Assembly (NCBI GenBank): GCA_947567625.1
Contig: CANONN010000001.1
Coordinates: forward strand, 124,001 to 188,000
Direction: 5' to 3'
Length of the DNA stretch: 64,000 nt
Origin: an uncultured Roseburia sp.
GTDB lineage: Bacteria; Bacillota; Clostridia; Lachnospirales; Lachnospiraceae
Shown: positions 7,255 through 16,814 of the stretch, piece by piece
How positions within the stretch are numbered: the stretch's first letter is position 1
How the letters are laid out: every line of letters begins with the position of its first letter
Made by a program: the position numbers and the translations under genes
Notes under the pieces: model-generated
Told to the model about the DNA's origin: nothing
Seen by the model: only the letters and a program-made list of their open reading frames with translations
The model's database searches: none

Positions 7255-9780
7255 TTATTTAGTTATATAAGTGAAATAAATATTTCCCGCCGCCTCAAAT
7301 TCTTCCCTCGCGCTCTCGATGGATTTGCGGTAAACACTTTCGCGGCCAGGATCGTACACGATGATATTGCTCGCATCGTAACCCAAAATCAGCATCGGTT
7401 CCTGGGCTCCCTTCATGGCAAACACCGGGCTGCCGCAGCTCACATAATATAATACCTCCTCGACGTCACAGCCCGTTAAATCAAAAACGACCGCATCTTT
7501 CATCGTATTATTGAGAATGGACTTTGGCGTCTCACCGCCTGCGATCAGGGCATCCACATTGATATTAATCCCCTCGTTTTGCAGCATGGTATTCAGGCAG
7601 AGCGCAATGCCGCCCACCGAGGCGTCTTCCCCGTGCGCCACCTCCATAATCTGCGCCTGCGCGGCTTTCCTGGAGCGCTTCCAGACATACGATAAGTCTT
7701 CTGCGATCACAACGCCCATATTGTCGTTTGCCTCTTTAATCGCCTCGGTGACGTTGTCCGTCGCACAGATGACGTCTCCCTTGACATACACATAGTAGCG
7801 CCGCAGGGCTTTGTCCTCCTTGAGCGCAACCGTCCTGTCATTCTCCAGAATGGTTTCCTTTGGTGTCAGCAGCTTTGGCGCTTTCGTCTGAGCAGTCTCC
7901 GGCAAAATGATCTTGTGGATTGTTTCTTTCACGTCCACCGCCACGGTGGAAACGGAAACCATGGGACTGCCGTCGCCCTCGCGGTTCATAATCATATCAA
8001 GTTCCGCTTCCACATAGGATACCCCGTTAAACTGGATGCGATCGAGATACATCGTATAACCGTCAATTTGAATCCCTGCTATAAAGTAACCGTTCTTCTG
8101 ATATGACTTTAACAGCGTCGGTTCATCTTCCGTCACATCCATAATGCGCACCTGATACATCGGGACAATGCGGTTGCCCGCAGCGTCAATGGCGATGTCG
8201 CTTACATGCGCGATACCATAGACAAAATCCTCTCCCATAAATCCCAGGGGCTGCACTTCTTCTTTGCTTGCGGCCGCGATCTCGCTTGTCGTCCCATCGG
8301 AAAGCCGCATGATATGGATGACAGAAGCGCCGCCTTCCTCTTCTTTTTTGCACCAGGCAGCCACCCCGTTTGACCCGGATATCGCATACTCATCATCGCG
8401 CAGACCTTTTACCAGCTCCCGCACCTTTAAGCTTTGCAGATGGATGCCGTAGATACTGCCGTCCACCATCAAAAACAGCTCCCCGGCTTCATTGACATAC
8501 ATCAACTGCCCCAGCTCCGAACGCATGACCTCATATGAGCGGGTAGAAGGGATGAAGACCTCCTCCTCATTGGTGTTGGCAGTGCTGTCGTAGTGATAGA
8601 CCATGATGCCCACCTGCCCCTCATGAATCCCGCGATTCATGTAACCATACACAATATAGTCCACGCTTCCGTTTTCGTCCACACGCACAATTTTGATGTC
8701 GTGCTCACCGTAATTTTCACGTCCTTCTATGCCCTCATAGCCGCGAAAACTAAAGACCTTGGCCAGCGTGGCCTCGCTCTGGTTGTAAGACCACAGCTCC
8801 CCCTCCTGCACAAAAGCCACGCAGGTGCCTGTCTCATTAGATTTATATTCAATGTCGTCGGAACGTATTCCTAAAAATAACTGGTTTTCAAAAATGTGAT
8901 TGTTTTCTCCCCGGAAAATCTGCTCCATCGTCCGCTCAAAATTCAGCAGATACATGCGGTTTTCCGTGTAGCGGACCCGATAGTATTCCTCCACATTGTA
9001 ATACTCGATCTCGCCGTTCTCCCCGATACTCGACAGCACATATTCCAAACAAATCACGTTGTAGGTATCTGTCATTTCTTTGATCGAGGGCACCGGTTCC
9101 GTCCTCTTCTCGCCCTTAAAGTCCGCCCAGCCGATCTGCTTTAAGGATGAATGCAGCGATACAAAATGCAGCGAGGTATTGTCGTCCGTCATCTTCTCCA
9201 TATAAGTAGCCAGCGTGCCGACTGTCTCATCGTTAAAGGTTGTCCTGTTAAAATCCAGCGCAAACTGCACACATTCGGCCACATTCCCCCGCGTGGATTC
9301 CATAATCCTTGTATAGTAATAGACCGTCTTATCGCCGATCTCCAGCTTGATAATCAGCAGATACTCCTTGTCCTCCTCGAGAAGATTTTGAATCTTGAGC
9401 TCTGCACTGACCTGCCCCTTTTTGACCTCAAAAGACGCCGTCTTGGCATCCGCAATCAGACGCACGGCGTCAAGGCTCCTGATCTCGTATGTGATTCCGT
9501 CCACATGCGCATCGTAAGTCTGCACGGTAACAGGCAGTATCCGGTCCTCGGCAATGGGCGTGATCGTATCGCGCATAAACGCCGCGTCCATCTCCACCGA
9601 ATACCCGTGCAGCTCATTGACGGCTGTCCCATTTTCATACAGCGTAATCACCGGAAGCGTCGCTTCCGCCATCTCAGTCGTCAGATCTTCGTTGGAATGA
9701 TTCATCATCCCTGTAAAAATAATGATTGAAAACACAAAAATAAGCGCCAAAACGGCTGCTTTGATAATTCCTTTAGACAA
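7255..9780 (-). CDS. Large membrane-anchored protein with C-terminal C39-like domain
   Basis: 841 residues. One N-terminal membrane segment (AAVLALIFVFSIIIFTGMM, about 8-26) and no lipobox suggest a type II anchored extracellular protein. The middle ~600 residues look like a beta-rich repeat region and match no family I can name. The last ~130 residues resemble a papain-like C39 peptidase domain (GGIALCLNTMLQNEGI ... MLILGYDASNIIVYDP). The usual catalytic Cys position is Asp/Ser and the His before GYD is Met, so it is probably not a protease. It lies downstream of two spore-type genes on the same strand, separated from them by a GC-rich hairpin. Function unknown. Confidence 0.75.
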   Translation of the reverse strand: MSKGIIKAAVLALIFVFSIIIFTGMMNHSNEDLTTEMAEATLPVITLYENGTAVNELHGYSVEMDAAFMRDTITPIAEDRILPVTVQTYDAHVDGITYEIRSLDAVRLIADAKTASFEVKKGQVSAELKIQNLLEEDKEYLLIIKLEIGDKTVYYYTRIMESTRGNVAECVQFALDFNRTTFNDETVGTLATYMEKMTDDNTSLHFVSLHSSLKQIGWADFKGEKRTEPVPSIKEMTDTYNVICLEYVLSSIGENGEIEYYNVEEYYRVRYTENRMYLLNFERTMEQIFRGENNHIFENQLFLGIRSDDIEYKSNETGTCVAFVQEGELWSYNQSEATLAKVFSFRGYEGIEGRENYGEHDIKIVRVDENGSVDYIVYGYMNRGIHEGQVGIMVYHYDSTANTNEEEVFIPSTRSYEVMRSELGQLMYVNEAGELFLMVDGSIYGIHLQSLKVRELVKGLRDDEYAISGSNGVAAWCKKEEEGGASVIHIMRLSDGTTSEIAAASKEEVQPLGFMGEDFVYGIAHVSDIAIDAAGNRIVPMYQVRIMDVTEDEPTLLKSYQKNGYFIAGIQIDGYTMYLDRIQFNGVSYVEAELDMIMNREGDGSPMVSVSTVAVDVKETIHKIILPETAQTKAPKLLTPKETILENDRTVALKEDKALRRYYVYVKGDVICATDNVTEAIKEANDNMGVVIAEDLSYVWKRSRKAAQAQIMEVAHGEDASVGGIALCLNTMLQNEGININVDALIAGGETPKSILNNTMKDAVVFDLTGCDVEEVLYYVSCGSPVFAMKGAQEPMLILGYDASNIIVYDPGRESVYRKSIESAREEFEAAGNIYFTYITK

Positions 9781-9806
9781 CTACTGCCTCCCAACCTTAA
9801 TGTTCA

Positions 9807-9847
9807 CATGACCCGGCCGGCCCATAACTGCGCCGGCCGGGGTCATG
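9807..9847 (-). terminator. Strong GC-rich hairpin between the coat-like gene and the C39-like gene
   Basis: Stem CATGACCCGGCCGGC / GCCGGCCGGGGTCATG (one bulged base) around a 9-10 nt loop. There is no U-run on either strand, so it may be an attenuator or mRNA stabiliser rather than a full terminator. Confidence 0.5.
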
Positions 9848-9874
9848 TCGTACTCTATATCGTAGAAATTTTAT

Positions 9875-10366
9875 TTACCACCAACGTCTACATCTTCTGT
9901 GCCGGCATCTTCTCCGGTACATTTCGTTATTTAACAGGACACCGATTAACGACCGCATCGGATCCTGCCTTGGAGGCGGCGGGGGCGGCGGTCTGTGTCC
10001 TGGCGGCGGGGGCGGGGGCGGATTATTCCCCGGCGGCTGCATGCCGCCCCAAAATTGCTCCGCTTCCAACTCCGGTTCTTTCCCCGCCACGTTCTGATAA
10101 ATCCGGTCTATCACCATATCTAACATCAGGCGGTCAGGATACTCGTCAAACATGAGGCTTCCCTCATATTCCATCTTGTCACATTCCTCTTCTACCACCT
10201 CTAATATCTGACGTGTTTCCCTTGGATACAATTCTTTCATTCGCTCCATATCTTTTTCGTATTCCATTTCCGTCAGATAAAGATTCTGCATGGGATAACT
10301 CATATAAAAAGGCATTTTCGGGATTTCAAGCTGCGCCCGAAAAAGTTGTTCCTGATTATAATCCAA
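9875..10366 (-). CDS. Spore coat-like protein with poly-Pro tract and Arg/Cys-rich tail
   Basis: The core, FYMSYPMQNLYLTEMEYEKD ... EECDKMEYEGSLMFDEYPDR, resembles small proteins common in spore-forming Lachnospiraceae. I cannot name a family. Two seven-proline runs separated by GHR follow, then a C-terminal tail MYRRRCRHRRCRRWW. The frame opens at an ATG at 10429 (184 residues). I prefer the TTG at 10366 (163 residues) because AGGAG lies 9 nt upstream and no RBS precedes the ATG. The neighbour is a SleC-like spore protein. A coat or cortex structural role is an inference. Confidence 0.6.
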   Translation of the reverse strand: MDYNQEQLFRAQLEIPKMPFYMSYPMQNLYLTEMEYEKDMERMKELYPRETRQILEVVEEECDKMEYEGSLMFDEYPDRLMLDMVIDRIYQNVAGKEPELEAEQFWGGMQPPGNNPPPPPPPGHRPPPPPPPRQDPMRSLIGVLLNNEMYRRRCRHRRCRRWW

Positions 10367-10487
10367 CGCTCTCCACTCCTTAGAGATAACTTCACTCTTA
10401 GCATATGCAAATGCCGAAAAATGTTGCATGGGCGATCTCTTTTCGCGTCAATTTCTGTTGTGCCGCCGCAAACGGTGCCTTCCCGGC

Positions 10488-11750
10488 CTAAACCAATTCC
10501 GCGATTCTTGTCACCGCCACATAGATCTCGGATATTTTGTACCAGGTCCGATAGTCCACGACTCCCGTCACCGGCAGCCCGAACACCGCTTGAAACTTCT
10601 CCACCGCTTCTCTGGTAGCCGGCCCGTAAATGCCGTCCGGGGTGATGGTCGGAATCGCGGGGTAAGAGCGCGAAATCCGCGCCAGCTGCTCCTGCATCTG
10701 CATGACCTTCTCGCCCGTCGAGCCCACCGTCAGATCTACGCGCGGCCAGGAAGCCGGCACGCCGGAAATCTCCTCGGCCGTGTTGATATACATATTGCTG
10801 CCATAGTAATAGCGCAGGATATCGATCGTGCTGTAGCCCTGGTCTCCGAGATATTTGCTGCCCCACTGGCTCAGCCAATTGCTACAGGTCACACGCTGCC
10901 CGTCACAGTACTGTGTCAAGATCGGCTGTCTGACATTGGGCCTGGATAGATAATTTTGAAAGATTTCATCCACTATATTGGAAATACTCTGAAAAATATT
11001 TCTGCCATAGACAAACTTCTGGTCAAATGCCGTGGACGTGGTGATCGTAAAGGAATACCCCATATTGCGATACCATTCCGTATAGACCCGGTTCAGGGTA
11101 AACGACATGATCGCCAAAATATTGGCCCGCTTGGTGGCGTCCGGCCATGTCGCGTAAATCTCGCTGGAGGCTACATTTTTAATGTAATCCCGATAGCGGA
11201 TATAATAGTCCCTCGCCGCGCTGTCAGAGGGCGGCCCGTCGTGTACGATCACATATTCGGGAATCACCACACGGCTGAGCACGATCTCCCCGGTCTCGTC
11301 GATCGGTTTGATCTCCGACTCGGCAATCTTAGGCGGGAAATCGCCAAACAGTGTATTAAACGGTATCACGATGTCATTGTTGGCGTTCGTCACCGCCTCG
11401 TCCTGTTCCATGCGGATCGGTTGTAAGGCAAGCTGCCCTGAAAACAGCTCGGCGCCCGTCACGGATACAGGGCGATAGCCCTCGGCCCTGACCTGTATCG
11501 TGTACTGCGAGAACGGCTGATTCTCGCTTGGTTCCATCGAATATTCCAGGGGCGGCGTCGCGAGGGTCACGTTGTCCGTCATGCCGGACGAATTGCTCTC
11601 CACCTCTTCTATCGTACTCTGCGGATCACCGGTGTACGAAATCGAAATCCGCGCATTTGGAATGGGCTGGTTGTTTGACCTCTGCGTCACCAGTACTTTT
11701 AATTCCCCCTGATCGACGTTGTCCGATTGTGCATATCTTAGATTCTGCAT
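10488..11750 (-). CDS. SleC-like spore protein with peptidoglycan-binding domain
   Basis: About 420 residues. The N-terminal domain (GELKVLVTQRSNNQPIPNARISISY ... ENQPFSQYTIQVRAEGY, given here in part) matches the prepeptide-like domain of clostridial SleC. The centre contains YIKNVASSEIYATWP and LTLNRVYTEWYR-type motifs typical of the same group. The C-terminal ~75 residues are a PG_binding_1 domain (ITPDGIYGPATREAVEKFQ). A role in spore cortex assembly or lysis is inferred. The frame is open from a TTG at 11816. I take the ATG at 11750 because homologous proteins start just before this domain, though neither start has a strong RBS. Confidence 0.75.
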   Translation of the reverse strand: MQNLRYAQSDNVDQGELKVLVTQRSNNQPIPNARISISYTGDPQSTIEEVESNSSGMTDNVTLATPPLEYSMEPSENQPFSQYTIQVRAEGYRPVSVTGAELFSGQLALQPIRMEQDEAVTNANNDIVIPFNTLFGDFPPKIAESEIKPIDETGEIVLSRVVIPEYVIVHDGPPSDSAARDYYIRYRDYIKNVASSEIYATWPDATKRANILAIMSFTLNRVYTEWYRNMGYSFTITTSTAFDQKFVYGRNIFQSISNIVDEIFQNYLSRPNVRQPILTQYCDGQRVTCSNWLSQWGSKYLGDQGYSTIDILRYYYGSNMYINTAEEISGVPASWPRVDLTVGSTGEKVMQMQEQLARISRSYPAIPTITPDGIYGPATREAVEKFQAVFGLPVTGVVDYRTWYKISEIYVAVTRIAELV

Positions 11751-11839
11751 ATTATGAATAGACTTTCTTATGATTCTTCTTAATAGAATATGCAAGAAAG
11801 CCCGGAAATTTGACAACTATTTCAATCTTTACGCCCCTG

Positions 11840-13654
11840 TCATTCCACCGTTACCACTTTTGCCAGATTTCTTGGCTTATCGACATCAAAACCTTTATCG
11901 GAAGAAACATAGTAGGCCAATAACTGCAATGCCACCGACGCAGGCATTACCATGTACTCATCTCTCATATCCGGCAGAATAAAGGTCGGATATTCCCCCT
12001 GCAAGCTCTCTGCGACGGCTCCCTTGATAAATACGACCACATCCGCCCCGCGTGACTTGACTTCTTTGATATTGGAAATCTCCTTGGCCATCAGTTTTTC
12101 CTGTGTCACTGCGGCCACTACCGGCGTATTCTGTGTGATCAGTGCGATCGGGCCGTGCTTTAGCTCACCGGACGCGTACGCTTCCGAGTGGATATATGAC
12201 ACTTCCTTGAGCTTTAAGGAACCCTCCAGCAAAATCGAGTGGTCTAAGCCCCGTCCAATCATAAATAAATCTTTGGCGTCCAACACCCTGCCCGCCAGCA
12301 CATGAATCTCCCTGCGCTTCTCGAGAACTTTTTTGATCGCATCCGGCGTGCGCTGCAATTCGCGCACAAAGCTCTGCGTATCCTCGGTGCCAAAGACGCC
12401 TCTGCTGTGCGCCATCTTGGCCACCAGCAGATAAAATACCGCCAGCTGCGTGGTGTAGGCTTTCGTGCTCGCCACCGCGATCTCCGGCCCCGCATCGGTA
12501 TAGAGCACATAATCGCTCTCGCGGGCGATCGAGGAACCCTTGACGTTGATAATCGAAAGGCATTTCGCCCCCCGCCGCTTGGCATATTTCAGCGCCTCCA
12601 GCGTATCGATGGTCTCCCCCGACTGTGAAACCGCGATGACCAGTGTCTTTTTGTCGATCACCGGGTCGGAATACATAAACTCCGACGCCATCTCCACCTC
12701 GATATGCATATGGAGTATGGATTTGACCAGCGCCTGCGCCACCAGCCCCGCATGCATAGCCGTTCCGCAGGCAACGATCGTGATGCGCTCGCAGTCCGTA
12801 AACAGACTGTCGGGTATCCCCTCGGCGCTAAAATCCGGCAGCCCGCCCGTGATTCTGCTCTCGATCGTCCGGGTAATGGCATCCGGCTGCTCCATGATTT
12901 CTTTTTCCATATAAAACGGATATCCGTTTTTGCCCGCACTGTTTAATTCCCAGTCGACGGTCAAAAACTCCGGCTCCACTTCGTGTCCGCATAAGTCCGT
13001 GAGCGTCAGCTTCGTCTTTTCAAGCTTTAAGATATGGTTTTCCGGCACGACAAAATAGCGGTTGGTAAACCGGCAAAGGGCAGTGAGATCGGACGCGAGC
13101 ATAGCCCCCTCGTCGCAGATCGTCGCCACGATAGGGCTGACGTTGCGGACCGAATAGATCACGCCCGGCTGATCTTCAAACAGAATGACCAGTGCATAGG
13201 TTCCTTTCAGCTTGGTTACGACTTCTCTGACCGTCTCCTCCGGCCGCCCCTCGTAATAGCGGTTGAGCAGAGCCGCCACGACTTCGCTGTCCGTCTCAGA
13301 CTTTAACTGCTCCTGCAATTCGTAGTGTGCGGCAAGCTCCCTGTAATTTTCGATAATACCGTTGTGCACCAGCGTCACCCGGCCCACGCGGTGCGGGTGG
13401 GCGTTCGCTCCCGTGACGCCGCCGTGCGTAGCCCAACGGGTATGGCCGATGCCGCATCCTGACAGGAACTTTTCTGACGCACAGATCAGACGCAGGTCTT
13501 TCACCCGGCCCGCACACTTGTAAATTTTCGTCTGCGCATCCTCTCTCACCGCAATACCGGCGCTGTCATAACCGCGGTATTCCAATAATTCCAAGGCATT
13601 TAACAACACCTCTTTCACGTCCTCCGTCCCCGTGTAACCAATAATTCCACACAT
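11840..13654 (-). CDS. glmS: Glutamine--fructose-6-phosphate aminotransferase (isomerizing)
   Basis: Makes glucosamine-6-phosphate from Fru-6-P and Gln, the entry to UDP-GlcNAc and the cell wall. 604 residues, normal length. Cys2 of MCGIIGYTG is the glutaminase nucleophile, followed by ALELLEYRGYDSAGIAV. Two SIS domains follow with CGTAMHAG, SQSGETIDTLEAL and the C-terminal DKPRNLAKVVTVE. GGGGAAAAGG lies just before the ATG. The ~90-nt leader has no glmS ribozyme that I can recognise, unlike many Firmicutes. Confidence 0.97.
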   Translation of the reverse strand: MCGIIGYTGTEDVKEVLLNALELLEYRGYDSAGIAVREDAQTKIYKCAGRVKDLRLICASEKFLSGCGIGHTRWATHGGVTGANAHPHRVGRVTLVHNGIIENYRELAAHYELQEQLKSETDSEVVAALLNRYYEGRPEETVREVVTKLKGTYALVILFEDQPGVIYSVRNVSPIVATICDEGAMLASDLTALCRFTNRYFVVPENHILKLEKTKLTLTDLCGHEVEPEFLTVDWELNSAGKNGYPFYMEKEIMEQPDAITRTIESRITGGLPDFSAEGIPDSLFTDCERITIVACGTAMHAGLVAQALVKSILHMHIEVEMASEFMYSDPVIDKKTLVIAVSQSGETIDTLEALKYAKRRGAKCLSIINVKGSSIARESDYVLYTDAGPEIAVASTKAYTTQLAVFYLLVAKMAHSRGVFGTEDTQSFVRELQRTPDAIKKVLEKRREIHVLAGRVLDAKDLFMIGRGLDHSILLEGSLKLKEVSYIHSEAYASGELKHGPIALITQNTPVVAAVTQEKLMAKEISNIKEVKSRGADVVVFIKGAVAESLQGEYPTFILPDMRDEYMVMPASVALQLLAYYVSSDKGFDVDKPRNLAKVVTVE

Positions 13655-13742
13655 ACCTTTTCCCCGCTTTATTATAATATGATTTGCTTTCCTGCAACGT
13701 ATTCGTCCTTACGTTTACCTGCTTATCACAGGTACTGTTTCC

Positions 13743-13771
13743 ACTATACAATTTTATGCAAAAAATGTAAA
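13743..13771 (-). promoter_or_regulatory. Predicted sigma-A promoter of glmS
   Basis: Minus strand TTTACA (13771-13766), 17-nt spacer, TATAGT (13748-13743). A small ACCTG/CAGGT hairpin follows in the leader (about 13717-13733). Confidence 0.65.
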
Positions 13772-13818
13772 CACTAAACTTGTCCAACTTAAATAAATTA
13801 AGCGGGGAAACGGTCAAA

Positions 13819-13868
13819 AAAGCGCCGCCGCACGAAGAAGATTTTATCTCCATGCAGCGGCGCTTTTG
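13819..13868 (-). terminator. Terminator after ilvE
   Basis: Minus strand stem AAAAGCGCCGCTGC / GCGGCGGCGCTTTTTT, ending in a U-run. It separates ilvE from glmS. Confidence 0.8.
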
Positions 13869-13886
13869 AGCGGCCATAAACCGTAT

Positions 13887-14951
13887 TTATTTTACTTCCT
13901 GCGTCCAGCCATATTTGTCCTCCATCTTGCCCCACTGGATACCGGTCAGGGTGTCATACAGTTTTTGCGTCAGCTCGCCGATCTTAAAATCGTTGACTGT
14001 GACAACATCATCTTTATAGCGCAGCTCGCCGACCGGGGAGATGACCGCCGCCGTTCCCGTGCCAAAAACCTCCTCGAGCGTTCCGTCATGTCCGGCTTTC
14101 ATTAAATCATCAATAGAAAGTCTTGTCTCGTTTACCTGATAGCCCCAATCCCTCAGCAGATGAATCATGGAATCCCTGGTAACGCCCGCCAGCACAGTGC
14201 CTTCGATCGGCGCGGTGTAGATCTCGCCCGCTATCTTAAACATGATGTTCATGGTTCCGACTTCCTCCACATATTTGCGCTGTTCGCCGTCGAGCCACAA
14301 AACCTGGGAGTACCCCATTTTCTCTGCTTTTACCTGGCCTAAGATCGAGCCCGCGTAATTGCCGCCGCACTTGGTAAACCCGGTGCCTCCCTTGACAGCG
14401 CGCACCAGCTCATCCTCTACGAGAATCTTCACCGGATTGATACCCTCCGCATAGTATGCGCCAACCGGGCAGCAGATCACCATAAACTTGTACGCAGACG
14501 CCATGTGAACGCCGAGCGCCGCCTCCGTCGCAAACATAAACGGCCGGATATAAAGCGAGGTCTCCGGCTCAGAAGGAACCCACGCCTCCTCCACTTTCAC
14601 CAGCGCCTTGACTGCCTCCACAAACATGTCGACCGGAAATGCCGGCATACACAGTCTCTCGTTGGATATAATCATACGCTTCGCGTTCATCTCGGGGCGG
14701 AATAACTGGATTTTGCCCTCCGCTGTGCGGTACGCTTTCAAGCCCTCAAACGTCTCCTGGGCATAATGCAGCGTCACGCAGGACGGTTCTAATGTAATCG
14801 GCTCATGGGGAACGATTCTCGCGTCTTTCCAGCCTTCATCCTTTGTCCAGTCCATCACGAACATATAATCTGTCATATACTTGCCAAATCCGAGATTCTT
14901 TTGATCTGGTTTTTCTTTTAACACGTCTCTTTTTACAAATCTGATATCCAT
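13887..14951 (-). CDS. ilvE: Branched-chain amino acid aminotransferase
   Basis: PLP enzyme for the last step of Val, Leu and Ile synthesis. 354 residues from MDIRFVKRD. It has the fold-type IV signature EEVGTMNIMFKI ... LAGVTRDSMIHLLRDWGY and the PLP-Lys region KGGTGFTKCGGNYAGS. The frame continues to 15002, but AAGGAAGG lies about 9-13 nt before the ATG at 14951, and family members begin here. It has its own promoter and terminator, so it is a single-gene unit. Confidence 0.95.
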   Translation of the reverse strand: MDIRFVKRDVLKEKPDQKNLGFGKYMTDYMFVMDWTKDEGWKDARIVPHEPITLEPSCVTLHYAQETFEGLKAYRTAEGKIQLFRPEMNAKRMIISNERLCMPAFPVDMFVEAVKALVKVEEAWVPSEPETSLYIRPFMFATEAALGVHMASAYKFMVICCPVGAYYAEGINPVKILVEDELVRAVKGGTGFTKCGGNYAGSILGQVKAEKMGYSQVLWLDGEQRKYVEEVGTMNIMFKIAGEIYTAPIEGTVLAGVTRDSMIHLLRDWGYQVNETRLSIDDLMKAGHDGTLEEVFGTGTAAVISPVGELRYKDDVVTVNDFKIGELTQKLYDTLTGIQWGKMEDKYGWTQEVK

Positions 14952-15004
14952 CACAACACGTCCTTCCTTTCGTCTCTTTTGAGCCTGATTTTTCATCTGC
15001 AATC

Positions 15005-15033
15005 ATTATGATACTTTCTTTTTTCCGTGTCAA
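15005..15033 (-). promoter_or_regulatory. Predicted sigma-A promoter of ilvE
   Basis: Minus strand TTGACA (15033-15028), 17-nt spacer, CATAAT (15010-15005). Confidence 0.7.
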
Positions 15034-15102
15034 GATTATTCCGGCGGCTTATCAATGCTATATGTACAGGTTATGGTCTCTGATTATTTTCATGAAAATT
15101 TG

Positions 15103-16572
15103 TTATTGCATGAGATAGAGGTCCGCCGCGGCTTCCTTTGCCACCCACACGGAAACCGAACCGCCCGCCACCGTAAATTCGCCGGCTCCCGCTCCGTCGA
15201 GCGTCATGATATTGCTGCCGCCGTGTAAGACCTCCACCATTGCCCTGCCCGCGAGACGTGGGCCGGCGCACATTTTTTTCGTTCCGGCCGCACTGTCTGT
15301 CATCAATACCACAACGCCGGAATTCTCATGTTCCTCGTCACCGGCTCTGGTAAACCCGACCACGGAAGAATGGTCAAAATACATTTGCTCTGCGCCGTAG
15401 GCATAGTTTTTGCGTATTTTTAACAATGTCAGAAGCCCCGTCACCGGCGCCACGTTGTCGTGGGGTATCCCGTAATAATCCCCGTAGAACACGCAGGGAA
15501 TCCCGGCGTCCCGCAATAAAATTACGGCGTAGGCAAGCGGCTTAAACCATGCCGGAATAAAAGATACCAGCGCCTGCCCGGGCTGGGTATCATGATTGTC
15601 CACAAAGGTCACGGCATGAGTGGGATCGATACCGGTGAGCGTGTCCGCAAACAAGCGCGCCATATCGTAATTGCCGTTTGAGGTCGCCGCCTGATAAAAG
15701 TGAAAATGAAGCGGAACATCAAACAGCGAGAGACGGCGTTTCGTCACATCCAGATAATGCGTCAGCCTCGCCACCTCTTTGCTCCAGTACTCTCCAACCA
15801 TAAACAGATCTCTGCCACGGTGCGCGCACATTTTTTCCATCCAGTTTCGGTAAAAGTCAAAGCCGATGTGCTTGACTGCGTCCAGACGGAACCCGTCCAC
15901 GCCCGTAGTGTCCAAGTACCACTCTCCCCATCGCCTGGTCTCCTCGATCACTTCGGCGTTGTCCGTGTCCAAATCCGCTCCCATCAGATAGTCATAGTTG
16001 CCGTTCTCCGTGTCTGTCTCGCGGTTCCACGTCTTTCCTTCAAAGCGGAAGATGCCGCCCCTCTTTCCCGCGTCATCCCAGTCGGTGCCGCTAAAATGGC
16101 TGCTGTTCCAGCAAAAATCAGAATATTTTCCCGCCCGCGCCGCAAAGTCAAACTTTGTCCACGCCGCAATCTGCTGGACCCCGGAAATATCGCGGTTTCT
16201 GTCGTTGCTTTGCTGCAGGATGGCGCCGACCGTCTCCGTCCCATCCGCTCCCATGCGGTGATTGAGCACCACGTCGGCCAGCACTTCAATGCCGCACGCT
16301 TTAAGCGCGCTGATAGCAGCCAAATACTCCTCTCTGGTGCCGTATTTGGTGGCAACAGCGCCTTTTTGCTCAAACTCTCCCAAATCGTACATATCGTAGA
16401 CGTCATAGCCCACGCTCTGATCTCCCGCAGCCCCCTTGTAGGCCGGCGGCAGCCAGGCCATCGTAATTCCCGCCTCCCCGAGAGCCTTAGCCTGCGCCTG
16501 CGTGCGCCGCCAGTGCAGCCCGTTGGCCGGCAGATACCATTCAAAATACTGCATCATCGTTTTGTTCGTCAT
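15103..16572 (-). CDS. Alpha-amylase, glycoside hydrolase family 13
   Basis: Hydrolyses alpha-1,4-glucan. 489 residues, no signal peptide, so probably cytoplasmic and acting on glycogen or imported maltodextrin. The GH13 regions are in order: DVVLNHR, GFRLDAVKH (nucleophile Asp), FMVGEYW (acid/base Glu) and FVDNHDTQ (transition-state Asp). The opening MMQYFEWYLPANG is typical of the GH13_5 liquefying-amylase group. I set the start at MTNKTMM because GGAG lies 6 nt upstream; the frame is open much further, into non-conserved sequence. glgC lies 14 kb away, so a glycogen link is possible but not shown by operon structure. Confidence 0.93.
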   Translation of the reverse strand: MTNKTMMQYFEWYLPANGLHWRRTQAQAKALGEAGITMAWLPPAYKGAAGDQSVGYDVYDMYDLGEFEQKGAVATKYGTREEYLAAISALKACGIEVLADVVLNHRMGADGTETVGAILQQSNDRNRDISGVQQIAAWTKFDFAARAGKYSDFCWNSSHFSGTDWDDAGKRGGIFRFEGKTWNRETDTENGNYDYLMGADLDTDNAEVIEETRRWGEWYLDTTGVDGFRLDAVKHIGFDFYRNWMEKMCAHRGRDLFMVGEYWSKEVARLTHYLDVTKRRLSLFDVPLHFHFYQAATSNGNYDMARLFADTLTGIDPTHAVTFVDNHDTQPGQALVSFIPAWFKPLAYAVILLRDAGIPCVFYGDYYGIPHDNVAPVTGLLTLLKIRKNYAYGAEQMYFDHSSVVGFTRAGDEEHENSGVVVLMTDSAAGTKKMCAGPRLAGRAMVEVLHGGSNIMTLDGAGAGEFTVAGGSVSVWVAKEAAADLYLMQ

Positions 16573-16678
16573 ATTTTTCTCCATTTCTTCTTTGTAAACT
16601 GCGTTCCCATCCGCTGCAAACGCATGACAATTACAGGACAAGCCATCTATGACTTTCAAGTGCACAGACGCATAGGAA

Positions 16679-16718
16679 AACACCTTATTTCCGCTCTCTG
16701 TAACAGAAATAAGGTGTT
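16679..16718 (-). terminator. Terminator after the rhamnogalacturonan lyase gene
   Basis: Perfect 13-bp inverted repeat AACACCTTATTTC / GAAATAAGGTGTT with a 14-nt loop and a short T-run on the minus strand. Confidence 0.65.
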
Positions 16719-16814
16719 GCCTGTAACATGTCAAATGAATACGATTGACAACCGATTTGTCCCTGCCATCATTACGGCTGTGCATCGCAATGCCAATGAC
16801 AGGAATCGCACATG

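Noticed and set aside
10488-11750. Full SleC cortex hydrolase
   Set aside because: It has the SleC-type N-terminal domain and a peptidoglycan-binding domain, but I cannot point to catalytic residues, so I call it SleC-like only.
13655-13817. glmS ribozyme upstream of glmS
   Set aside because: The leader from the predicted promoter to the start is only ~90 nt and I cannot find the conserved ribozyme core. The GC-rich hairpin at 13819-13868 is the ilvE terminator.
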